This document shows positions 1-7,241 of a stretch of DNA of 64,000 nucleotides, piece by piece; the stretch's first letter is position 1, and every line of letters begins with the position of its first letter. The notes under the pieces were generated by a model. That model saw only the letters and a list, made by a program, of their open reading frames with translations. It had not been told where the DNA came from and did not search any database. Position numbers and translations under genes: made by a program. The DNA comes from Bacillota bacterium (GTDB taxonomy: Bacteria; Bacillota; Clostridia; Acetivibrionales; DSM-1351), in NCBI GenBank assembly GCA_023443515.1, contig JAEZUC010000029.1, positions 1 through 64,000 on the forward strand, written 5' to 3'.

Positions 1-1
1 G

Positions 2-1051
2 GGCGGTATCAAAAAAGGAATCAAAGCAACTGCCGGAGGAGCAAAAAAACTGGTTACCACAGCAGGAAAAGGCATCAAAAGCCTGCTGAAATCAGGAGCA
101 AAGCTGGTATCCAAAACAGGCAGTATGATAATTGAAAACGGAAAGATAATTATTAAGAGCCTGAAAAACGGATTCTCAAAGGGAGCAAAGAAGCTACAAG
201 GCCTGATAGACAAAATATTAAGCAAGTTCAGGTTCAAAAAATTCAAAATAGAGCGAAAAGGCCTGCATATACGAATATACGGGGAGGTCAACCCGTGGGT
301 ACTGCTGTATGATGGAACAATTAAGGAAATAGACGCCAAGAACACCCATGCAGGAGACATAATAGAACATGAAGGGAAACGTGGGGTAGTAATAACCCGC
401 AACACCAAACCAACCGCCAAGGTCAACGACCTCAATGCATTAAGCCAGGGAGAACGTAAAGCCATTTATGAAAATGCTTTGAAGAATGGTGGGAAGGTTG
501 AAGTTAAGGGTGTTAAGGTGACCACCCAAATAATATCAGATGCAGACAAGCTTAAATTATCAAAATGGACAAAACCTCCAAAAGAAGAATTGTATTTAAA
601 GTACAAGAATATTTACGACAACCCGAAGTATTTTAATCAAGAAACCGGATATCCGTATCATCCAGGTACAGAAAATCCTGTGCTGGGGAATGTGGATAAA
701 AATATAGATGGTTTCTTAAACGGAGAGTTTACACCAAATCATACTTTATCAGAAGGTACATTTATTGATAGATATGGAGATAATTCAGGTGGACAATATT
801 TTTCGCCAATGGGTGAAAGTTATGAAAGTAGGGCGTTAGCACCATATATGGATACTGCAACTTATACCAGATATAAAGTTATTAAACCGTTTAATGTAAA
901 ATCTGGTGTTATTGCACCTTGGTGGGGGAGAAAAGGAATGGGAACCCAATTTTTTACGGATTACAAAATTTTGGCCAAAGATGGAACGTATGTAAAGGCT
1001 ACAGTTGATAATCTACTACAAAATGATTATATCGCTAAATTAGCAAATTAG
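2..1051 (+). CDS. C-terminal part of a polymorphic toxin with a TNT (NAD+ glycohydrolase) domain, 5' truncated by the window
   Basis: The frame is open from base 2, so the gene begins upstream of the window; the ATG at 125 is internal. The visible part starts with a Gly/Lys/Ala-rich helical stretch (repeated IKK, AKKL and SLLKSGAKL motifs), then a beta-rich linker I do not recognise, then about 110 C-terminal residues that match the TNT fold (tuberculosis necrotizing toxin). The motifs GTFIDRYG, GGQYFSP, YESRAL, RYKVIKP, IAPWWG and GTQFFTD keep the Arg of DRYG and the Gln of GTQ that TNT enzymes need. TNT domains hydrolyse NAD(P)+ in target cells. The first 480 bases are richer in GC than the toxin tip, the usual sign of a swapped C-terminal module. 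The delivery domain lies outside the window, so the secretion route is unknown. Confidence 0.85.
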   Translation, partial: GGIKKGIKATAGGAKKLVTTAGKGIKSLLKSGAKLVSKTGSMIIENGKIIIKSLKNGFSKGAKKLQGLIDKILSKFRFKKFKIERKGLHIRIYGEVNPWVLLYDGTIKEIDAKNTHAGDIIEHEGKRGVVITRNTKPTAKVNDLNALSQGERKAIYENALKNGGKVEVKGVKVTTQIISDADKLKLSKWTKPPKEELYLKYKNIYDNPKYFNQETGYPYHPGTENPVLGNVDKNIDGFLNGEFTPNHTLSEGTFIDRYGDNSGGQYFSPMGESYESRALAPYMDTATYTRYKVIKPFNVKSGVIAPWWGRKGMGTQFFTDYKILAKDGTYVKATVDNLLQNDYIAKLAN

Positions 1052-1072
1052 CAGATTAGGAGAGTGAGTAAA

Positions 1073-1708
1073 ATGGAATTAAAGAAAATGCTTGAAATAC
1101 TAAAATGCGAAGGATATAGCAAAGAAATTATCTACAATGAATCTGAAATAAAAGAAGTACCTTCTTATTCAGAAGATAGTTATTATTTTCTAATTAAAGA
1201 AGATGAGTCATGGAGGTTTGGTTATATTAATTTGGAAAGAGGAAAAAATGAAGAAGAGACAATTGGAATATATGAATCTTTAGAGACTGGATCGAATCGT
1301 TTTTTTCTTGATAGACTTAAAAAATATTACCTAAATAGGAATATTGCTAAAGCAAAAAATGATACTAAAATTATAGAATTGTTGATAAAAAATGAATTAA
1401 CAGTAGATAATTTACTTGATGCTTTAAACCATTGTAATATTCCAACGTCATACATATCGACACAAAATATAGAAAGACATTCGATTAATTTACATAAAGA
1501 TGGTACGGGTTGGACATCAGAGTATGTTGATATTAATAGAATTAGCCATAGAAAGACAATTTCAGAACCATTATCACAATGTATTTCGTATGCATTCGCA
1601 AGAATTGTGTATTTATATCTGTTGGATAAAATTATGGAAAAATATTTTAATGGAATAAAATCTTTCGATTATTTTACTGCTGAAGAAATTGCTTCTTTTA
1701 CTAGTTGA
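1073..1708 (+). CDS. Probable immunity protein for the TNT toxin
   Basis: A 211-residue acidic, soluble protein with no signal peptide or membrane segment. I do not recognise the family. It starts 21 bp after the toxin stop. A GTG at 1064 is possible, but AGGAGA at 1058-1063 abuts it, whereas the ATG at 1073 has proper spacing, so I choose 1073. Position directly behind a TNT-tipped toxin, short length and strongly AT-rich composition like the toxin tip fit a cognate immunity protein that binds and blocks the NAD+ glycohydrolase; TNT toxins generally need such a partner. The role is inferred from context only. Confidence 0.65.
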   Translation: MELKKMLEILKCEGYSKEIIYNESEIKEVPSYSEDSYYFLIKEDESWRFGYINLERGKNEEETIGIYESLETGSNRFFLDRLKKYYLNRNIAKAKNDTKIIELLIKNELTVDNLLDALNHCNIPTSYISTQNIERHSINLHKDGTGWTSEYVDINRISHRKTISEPLSQCISYAFARIVYLYLLDKIMEKYFNGIKSFDYFTAEEIASFTS

Positions 1709-1734
1709 GTATTAACCCTTAACAGCTAGCATGA

Positions 1735-1850
1735 AAAAAATATCAAAAAAGGTGAAAATCAAAGAAAATATATTTTTGAGCAATGATTAATACTTCTGTT
1801 TTGATATTTAGCCAGTTTGTTGAAATCAGGAGCAACTTTACATTACAAAT
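1735..1850 (+). pseudogene. Decayed remnant of the toxin gene's shared region
   Basis: Two exact matches to the toxin coding strand sit here with the same 80-bp spacing as in the toxin. TATCAAAAAAGG occurs at 1741-1752 and at 7-18; TGAAATCAGGAGCAA occurs at 1821-1835 and at 87-101. Around the second match the copy reads SLLKSGA-x-L in frame, like the toxin's SLLKSGAKL. The sequence between the matches has drifted beyond alignment and contains stops. This fits a leftover of a second, displaced toxin cassette downstream of the immunity gene. The first match is A-rich and weak alone; the second and the equal spacing carry the argument. Confidence 0.4.
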
Positions 1851-1876
1851 ATTACAGCTTGCAGTAATTGGACAAG

Positions 1877-1893
1877 TGTACTAAAATGAGACA
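1877..1893 (+). promoter_or_regulatory. Dyad operator copy 1, upstream of the activator gene
   Basis: TGTACTAAAATGAGACA, the first of four copies of a TGT-N3-AAAATGA-N2-CA type element. It lies 50 bp before the activator start at 1943, where binding by the activator could give autoregulation. No -24/-12 promoter is seen beside this copy. Confidence 0.6.
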
Positions 1894-1942
1894 TAATTAA
1901 TTACCGGAAGTCCGTTATTTACAAATCGCTATGGAGGTAAAA

Positions 1943-3310
1943 ATGTTCATCCACAATATTATAAAGTCAAGCGAGAGTATTTTGGAATCTATACATGACG
2001 GAATAGCTATAGCAGACAGCGAAGAAAAAGTTATATATGTTAATGAAGCCAATTTTCGTATTACAGGTATCCAGGCAAGCGAATTTCTAGGTAAAAAGGT
2101 AAGTGAAGTTGTTCCTGACTCGCATATTCCCAAAGTTCTAACAACAGGAAACAAGCTGATAGGAATAAAAACAAGAGTAAATGATAGAGACGTAATATCT
2201 AATATTGTTCCATTTGTTCATAATGGCAAGGTTGAAGGTGCAATATCAATTTTCAGAGATATTTCTGAAATAAGAGAATTACACCAAAAGCTTAAAGATG
2301 CAAAATCAACAATTAAGCATCTCTATGAAGAATTGGATTTTCTTACTGCTGCTGACAGCAATATTGTAGTAGGAAATAATAATGCTATGATACAAACTCT
2401 GAAAACCTCCCAAAAAGCCTCAATAGTAAGCTCCACAGTACTATTACAGGGTGAGAGCGGAACAGGAAAAGAAGTAATAGCCAGATTTATTCACAAACAT
2501 GGCACAAGAGCTGAAAAACCATTTATAACAGTGAATTGTGCAGCTATCCCTGAAAGTCTTCTTGAAAGTGAACTTTTCGGGTATGAAGAAGGAGCCTTTA
2601 CGGGAGCTAAAAAAGGAGGAAGACCCGGTATGTTTGAACTGGCTGATACGGGAACTATCTTTCTTGATGAAATAGGGGATATGAATTTTCACCTTCAGGC
2701 AAAATTGCTAAGGGTATTGCAAAGCCGTGAAATTATGCGGGTTGGTGGAACTCGTCAAAAGCAAATAGATGTAAGAGTTATAGCTGCTACAAATAAAAAT
2801 TTGATACAAATGGTGCAGGAAAATACGTTCCGTGAAGACCTATACTATAGATTGGCTGTAATAAAGATTTTAATCCCATCCCTTCGCGAAAGAAAAGAAG
2901 ATGTGCATCTATATATACAAAATGCAGTAAATAAAATTGGTAAACGTCTTGGAAAGACAGTTTCTGTAACACCAAAAGCAATAAAGGTGCTTACTGCATA
3001 TCCGTATCCGGGTAATATCAGAGAACTTGAGAATATAATGGAAGTTTGTCTTGTAAGTGATGAAGACGGAATTATAGATATAAACGATTTGCCGGATAAT
3101 GTTTTTCAAATAAAAGAACAAATAAATCACAATATAAATTTTTCATTTAATGAATTTCCATCTTTAAGTGAAGTAGAGGCTATAATTTTAAGAAAGGCAA
3201 TAGAGTCATACAAATCCAAAGCTGATGTTGCAAAGAACTTAAAAATTTCCAGATCTACTCTTTATCGAAAATTAAAAGAGTACGGGCTGGAAAGTGAATT
3301 AAAAGAATAA
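1943..3310 (+). CDS. Sigma-54-dependent transcriptional activator (PAS, AAA+, Fis-type HTH)
   Basis: A 455-residue bacterial enhancer-binding protein. An N-terminal PAS domain (about residues 10-120) probably senses a small ligand. The central AAA+ domain has Walker A GESGTGKE (about 170), the sigma-54-contacting GAFTGA loop (about 217) and Walker B FLDEIGD (about 240). The C-terminal Fis-type helix-turn-helix (about 425-450) ends ISRSTLYRKLKEYG. The domain order resembles TyrR/RocR-like activators. The ATG at 1931 contains the GGAGG ribosome binding site, so the ATG at 1943 is the better start. The gene faces a tryptophanase-like operon carrying a perfect sigma-54 promoter and repeated dyad sites, and rpoN lies 4 kb away; it is almost certainly that operon's activator. 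The inducer, probably an aromatic amino acid, is inferred. Confidence 0.92.
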   Translation: MFIHNIIKSSESILESIHDGIAIADSEEKVIYVNEANFRITGIQASEFLGKKVSEVVPDSHIPKVLTTGNKLIGIKTRVNDRDVISNIVPFVHNGKVEGAISIFRDISEIRELHQKLKDAKSTIKHLYEELDFLTAADSNIVVGNNNAMIQTLKTSQKASIVSSTVLLQGESGTGKEVIARFIHKHGTRAEKPFITVNCAAIPESLLESELFGYEEGAFTGAKKGGRPGMFELADTGTIFLDEIGDMNFHLQAKLLRVLQSREIMRVGGTRQKQIDVRVIAATNKNLIQMVQENTFREDLYYRLAVIKILIPSLRERKEDVHLYIQNAVNKIGKRLGKTVSVTPKAIKVLTAYPYPGNIRELENIMEVCLVSDEDGIIDINDLPDNVFQIKEQINHNINFSFNEFPSLSEVEAIILRKAIESYKSKADVAKNLKISRSTLYRKLKEYGLESELKE

Positions 3311-3327
3311 TGTATTAAAATGATACA
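3311..3327 (+). promoter_or_regulatory. Dyad operator copy 2 (upstream activating sequence)
   Basis: TGTATTAAAATGATACA begins right after the activator's stop codon. With three more bases on each side (3308-3330) nearly every position pairs across the dyad, making this the most symmetrical of the four copies. It lies about 275 bp upstream of the predicted lyase transcription start, a normal enhancer distance for sigma-54 systems. Confidence 0.65.
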
Positions 3328-3334
3328 TTATTAT

Positions 3335-3386
3335 AAAAAAAAGCTACTTTAGTGTTTTAAAATGAGACACAAAAGTAGCTTTTTTA
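3335..3386 (+). terminator. Rho-independent terminator of the activator gene with an operator in its loop
   Basis: The arms 3341-3355 and 3367-3381 pair at 14 of 15 positions and are followed by a T run. The dyad operator copy at 3353-3369 forms the top of the hairpin, so one sequence serves as terminator tip and as activator site. Confidence 0.8.
3353..3369 (+). promoter_or_regulatory. Dyad operator copy 3 (inside the terminator loop)
   Basis: TGTTTTAAAATGAGACA, same element as the other copies, centred about 225 bp upstream of the predicted lyase transcription start and 42 bp from copy 2 (four helical turns). Confidence 0.6.
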
Positions 3387-3452
3387 TTGTCTGCAGCAAG
3401 AAATATGTTTATACAAGCATGAATTACTTGATTTGTAGTAAAAATAATAAAG

Positions 3453-3469
3453 TGTATCAAAATGAATCA
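3453..3469 (+). promoter_or_regulatory. Dyad operator copy 4 (promoter-proximal activating site)
   Basis: TGTATCAAAATGAATCA, flanked by AG on the left and CT on the right, which extends the dyad to AGTG...CACT. It is 92 bp upstream of the -24 element and 100 bp from copy 3, consistent with looping to a sigma-54 holoenzyme. Confidence 0.65.
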
Positions 3470-3560
3470 CTTATTACACAAATACCAATCAAATATAACA
3501 AAAATGAATAAAAAATATTAAAAACCAACACTTTAAAGAGGAATTATAGCCAAAATTTTT

Positions 3561-3576
3561 TGGCACGAATCTTGCT
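3561..3576 (+). promoter_or_regulatory. Sigma-54 (-24/-12) promoter of the lyase operon
   Basis: TGGCACGAATCTTGCT is a perfect match to the consensus TGGCACG-N4-TTGCW, with the invariant GG at 3562-3563 and GC at 3573-3574. Transcription should begin near 3586, leaving a leader of about 40 bases before the start codon at 3627. Confidence 0.93.
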
Positions 3577-3626
3577 GTTATATATGTATGTAAGTCAATA
3601 CAAATATGATGAAAGAGGAGATAAAA

Positions 3627-5255
3627 ATGAAAGAATACAAATTAAATGTTGAAACCCCACGTTCTTTTGCCTATGTAAAGAGAAATATACCAAAAGTTAC
3701 AATGGAGCAGCGTGAACGCGCTCTGCAATCCACACATTATAATGAATTTGCATTCCCTGCTGGAATGTTGACAGTAGATTGTCTGTCTGACTCCGGTACA
3801 ACTGCTATGACAGATATTCAGTGGAGTGCAATGTTCCTGGGTGACGAGTCTTACGGTCGTAACAAAGGTTATTATGTACTACTTGACACAATGCGTGATG
3901 TATTTGAACGCGGTGACGATCAGAAACGTGTTATCGATCTCGTTCGTACAGGTTGCGAAGATATTGAAAAAATGATGAACGAAATGTACCTTTGCGAATA
4001 TGAAGGCACACTTTTCAACGGTGGTGCAGCTCAGATGGAACGTCCAAATACTTTTGTTGTTCCACAGGGCCGTTGCGCAGAATCACTTTTATTCAATGTT
4101 GTAAGCCAAATTTTAAACACCCGTTATCCAGGAAAGAACTTTACAATACCTTCCAATGGACACTTTGATACCACTGAAGGAAACATTAAGCAAATGGGTT
4201 CCACACCACGTAACTTATACAATAAGGATTTGTTATGGGAAGTTCCAGAAGGCGGAAAGTATGAGAAAAACCCATTCAAGGGAAACATGGACATAGAGAA
4301 GCTGGAAAACTTGATAAAAGAAGTTGGACCTGAAAATGTTCCATTAGTATATTCAACTATTACAAACAATACAGTTTGCGGACAGCCTGTTTCTATGGCT
4401 AACATCCGTGCTTGCAGCGAGATAGCTCACAAATACAATATTCCATATATGCTGGATGCTGCTCGTTGGGCTGAAAACTGCTACTTCATAAAAGTAAATG
4501 AAGAAGGTTATGCAGACAAATCTATATTTGAGATTGCAAAAGAAATGTTCTCCTATTGCGACGGATTCACAGCAAGTTTGAAGAAAGACGGACATTCAAA
4601 CATGGGTGGTGTGTTGGCATTCAGAGACAAAGGCTACTTCTGGAAAAACTTCTCTGATTTCGATGCTGAAGGAAATGTAACAAAGGATGTTGGTATAACA
4701 CTTAAAGTAAAACAAATTTCAACATTAGGTAATGACTCTTACGGCGGAATGAGCGGCCGTGACATCATGGCTTTGGCATGCGGTCTATATGAAAGCGGAC
4801 GCTTTGAATATCTGCAGGAACGTGTAGGACAGTGCGAATATTTGGCACAGGGTTTCTACAAAGCTGGTATTCCAGTAGTTCTTCCAGCTGGCGGACACGG
4901 TGTATATATTAACATGGATAAGTTCTTTGACTATGAACGCGGTCATGACACATTTGCCGGTCAGGGCTTTAGTATTGAATTAATCCGTCGTTATGGTATC
5001 AGAGTTTCAGAACTTGGTGATTATAGTATGGAGTATGATCTTAAGACTCCTGAACAACAGAAGGAAGTTTGTAACGTTGTTCGTTTCGCTATTAATCGTA
5101 GTCAGCTGTCACAAGAACATTTGGACTATGTTATAGCTGCAGTTACTGAACTGTACAAGGATCGTGATAGTATCCCTAATGTGAAGATAGTTATGGGACA
5201 CAACCTCCCAATGCGTCACTTCCATGCGTTCCTTGAACCAGTTTATAACAAGTAA
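3627..5255 (+). CDS. tnaA: Tryptophanase-like beta-eliminating lyase (PLP enzyme)
   Basis: A 542-residue member of the tryptophanase/tyrosine phenol-lyase family (PLP fold type I). It cleaves the side chain of an aromatic amino acid, giving indole or phenol plus 2-aminoacrylate, which decays to pyruvate and ammonia. Visible motifs are the PLP-lysine region SLKKDGHSNMGG (Lys at about 320), YGGMSGRD, and the carboxylate-binding Arg region RFAINR. Where tyrosine phenol-lyases carry an Arg that recognises the phenol hydroxyl (SMERG), this protein has VSELG, as in tryptophanases (AVEIG); I therefore favour tryptophan, from memory of those families. It is about 70 residues longer than the E. coli enzyme. 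The ATG at 3606 precedes the GAGGAG site; the ATG at 3627 is correctly spaced. Expression should depend on the sigma-54 promoter just upstream. Confidence 0.87.
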   Translation: MKEYKLNVETPRSFAYVKRNIPKVTMEQRERALQSTHYNEFAFPAGMLTVDCLSDSGTTAMTDIQWSAMFLGDESYGRNKGYYVLLDTMRDVFERGDDQKRVIDLVRTGCEDIEKMMNEMYLCEYEGTLFNGGAAQMERPNTFVVPQGRCAESLLFNVVSQILNTRYPGKNFTIPSNGHFDTTEGNIKQMGSTPRNLYNKDLLWEVPEGGKYEKNPFKGNMDIEKLENLIKEVGPENVPLVYSTITNNTVCGQPVSMANIRACSEIAHKYNIPYMLDAARWAENCYFIKVNEEGYADKSIFEIAKEMFSYCDGFTASLKKDGHSNMGGVLAFRDKGYFWKNFSDFDAEGNVTKDVGITLKVKQISTLGNDSYGGMSGRDIMALACGLYESGRFEYLQERVGQCEYLAQGFYKAGIPVVLPAGGHGVYINMDKFFDYERGHDTFAGQGFSIELIRRYGIRVSELGDYSMEYDLKTPEQQKEVCNVVRFAINRSQLSQEHLDYVIAAVTELYKDRDSIPNVKIVMGHNLPMRHFHAFLEPVYNK

Positions 5256-5281
5256 TATTTAATAATAGGTAGTTTGTTATC

Positions 5282-5313
5282 GGAAGCGTGAAAAAAACTG
5301 TTTTCACGCTTCC
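5282..5313 (+). terminator. Intercistronic hairpin after the lyase gene
   Basis: A perfect 13-bp stem (GGAAGCGTGAAAA / TTTTCACGCTTCC) with a 6-base loop but no following T run. It is more likely a partial terminator or mRNA-stabilising hairpin that lowers expression of the downstream permease than a full stop. Confidence 0.6.
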
Positions 5314-5341
5314 TTAATCAAATACAAAGGGGGACTCCTGA

Positions 5342-6721
5342 ATGAGTGGAAACTCAAATGAAAAGCACGAGCTAAAACGTGGACTTAAAAACCGTCATAT
5401 ACAGATGATAGCTCTAGGTGGAGCTATTGGTACAGGCTTATTTTATGGCTCATCCACTACAATAAAACAAACTGGTCCATCAATATCATTAGCATACGTA
5501 ATTGGTGGAATAATTATTTTCTTCATAATGAGAGCCCTGGGTGAAATGTCTGTAGATAACCCTGTATCAGGTGCATTTAGTCACTATGCATACGAAAATA
5601 TAGGTGAATTTCCAGGTTTCCTTTCAGGGTGGAATTATTGGTTTAATTACATCGTGGTAAGTATGGCGGAACTCGCGGTTGTTGGTATCTATGTGAACTT
5701 CTGGCTACCAAGTATTCCAACATGGCTATCCTCACTGGTTTTCCTAATAATTATTACTTTAGTAAACCTCATAAGCGTAAAGCTTTATGGTGAATTTGAG
5801 TTTTGGTTTGCACTTGTAAAAGTTGTTGCAATTATAGCTTTGATTGTTCTTGGATTATTAATGATATTCACTGGTATAGGAAACGGTGGACAACCTACAG
5901 GATTTAGTAACCTATGGGCTCATGGCGGATTTATTCCTAATGGTATTTCAGGGTTGCTGTTCTCATTGGTTATGGTAATGTTCTCATTTGGTGGTGTTGA
6001 ACTTATCGGAATAACAGCAGGTGAAGCTGATAATCCATCTAAAAGTATACCTAAAGCAATAAATCAGGTTGTGTTTAGAATATTAATATTCTATATTGGT
6101 GCACTTGGCGTTATGATGACTATCTTCCCATGGAATAAACTCGGAGAAACCGGAAGTCCTTTCGTTGAAATATTCTCAAAGATAGGTATCCCTGCTGCAG
6201 CCGGAATTCTAAATGCAGTTGTGTTAACAGCAGCTGTTTCTGCTTATAACAGTGGTCTTTATAGTAATGGCCGTATGCTTCACGGACTTGCTCTTCAAGG
6301 AAATGCACCAAAGGCTCTTGCTAAGGTAAGTAAGAATGGAACACCGGTAGTTGGTGTACTAGCTTCATCAGCATTGACACTAGTTGCAGTAGCATTGAAT
6401 TTCTTTATGCCTGGGAAAGTATTTCCATACTTAATATCCATAGCAACTATTGCAGGTATCATAAACTGGACAATGATAATTATTACACAGCTTAAGTTCA
6501 GAAAATCAAAGAGTGCCGAAGAAGTAAATAAATTACAATTCAAGATGCCTTTTTACCCTATATCCTCATATATTGCTCTAGCATTTATGGCAATGATCGT
6601 TGTGCTTATGGCAATCATGCCTGATTACAGAATAGCTGTAGTTATTGGACCAATATGGATATTAGTTTTATATGTTGCATTTAAATTTAAAAAAGGTTCT
6701 ACTAAAAAAGTAAATAAATAA
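5342..6721 (+). CDS. Amino-acid permease, APC superfamily (AAT family)
   Basis: A 459-residue integral membrane protein with about 12 hydrophobic segments. The first carries the APC substrate motif IALGGAIGTGLFYGS; GPSISLAYVIGG and RALGEM are typical of AroP/LysP-like proton-coupled amino-acid importers. It starts 86 bp after the lyase gene, preceded by GGGGG at 5329-5333, and no other promoter is evident, so it is probably co-transcribed. Its likely job is to import the aromatic amino acid used by the lyase. The exact substrate cannot be read from the sequence. Confidence 0.88.
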   Translation: MSGNSNEKHELKRGLKNRHIQMIALGGAIGTGLFYGSSTTIKQTGPSISLAYVIGGIIIFFIMRALGEMSVDNPVSGAFSHYAYENIGEFPGFLSGWNYWFNYIVVSMAELAVVGIYVNFWLPSIPTWLSSLVFLIIITLVNLISVKLYGEFEFWFALVKVVAIIALIVLGLLMIFTGIGNGGQPTGFSNLWAHGGFIPNGISGLLFSLVMVMFSFGGVELIGITAGEADNPSKSIPKAINQVVFRILIFYIGALGVMMTIFPWNKLGETGSPFVEIFSKIGIPAAAGILNAVVLTAAVSAYNSGLYSNGRMLHGLALQGNAPKALAKVSKNGTPVVGVLASSALTLVAVALNFFMPGKVFPYLISIATIAGIINWTMIIITQLKFRKSKSAEEVNKLQFKMPFYPISSYIALAFMAMIVVLMAIMPDYRIAVVIGPIWILVLYVAFKFKKGSTKKVNK

Positions 6722-6779
6722 TAAATAACAAATTACAAATAATAAATAGCAAAAATAAAGGATTATAAAGGAGAAGTAA

Positions 6780-7160
6780 ATGCAAAAAGAAGTAATTTTT
6801 ACAGAAAAAGCTCCTGCAGCTATTGGGCCCTATTCTCAAGCAATAAAGTTTGGAAACATGGTTTATACTTCGGGTATGATACCAGTGGTGCCGGAAACAG
6901 GTGAAGTGGCTCAAGGAGATGCTGCTGCACAAACTGAGCAGGTTTTAAAAAATCTTAATGAGGTGCTGGCTAAAGCTGGTACTAGTTTTGATAATGTTAT
7001 AAAGACAACTGTATTTATCAAGAACATGGGGGATTTTGCAGCAATTAATGAAGTATACAAAAAATACTTTACATCAAATTTCCCTTCAAGATCTTGTGTG
7101 GAAGTAGCAAGACTTCCAAAGGATGTATTAGTTGAAATAGAATGTATAGCTGTTATATAA
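6780..7160 (+). CDS. ridA: RidA family enamine/imine deaminase
   Basis: A 126-residue RidA/YjgF protein with family motifs AIGPYSQAI, YTSGMIP, TTVFIKNMGDF and the catalytic region FPSRSCVEVARLPKDVLVEIE, including the conserved Arg and Glu. RidA hydrolyses reactive 2-aminoacrylate and related enamines to the keto acid and ammonia. The upstream lyase releases exactly this intermediate, so its place as last gene of the operon makes chemical sense. Ribosome binding site AAGGAG; a strong terminator follows. Confidence 0.95.
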   Translation: MQKEVIFTEKAPAAIGPYSQAIKFGNMVYTSGMIPVVPETGEVAQGDAAAQTEQVLKNLNEVLAKAGTSFDNVIKTTVFIKNMGDFAAINEVYKKYFTSNFPSRSCVEVARLPKDVLVEIECIAVI

Positions 7161-7182
7161 CTGTAAAAAATAACTTATTGAG

Positions 7183-7222
7183 CAATAGTCCGGGACCGCC
7201 AGTTCCGGACTATTGTTTGTTG
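7183..7222 (+). terminator. Rho-independent terminator after ridA
   Basis: CAATAGTCCGG at 7183-7193 pairs with CCGGACTATTG at 7205-7215, followed by a T-rich tract. It separates the lyase operon from rpoN. Confidence 0.8.
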
Positions 7223-7241
7223 TTGTTTCGGGAGGTAATAT

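Noticed and set aside
3627..5255. Tyrosine phenol-lyase as the specific function
   Set aside because: The Arg expected in the SMERG-like segment is Leu (VSELG), as in tryptophanases; kept only as an alternative.
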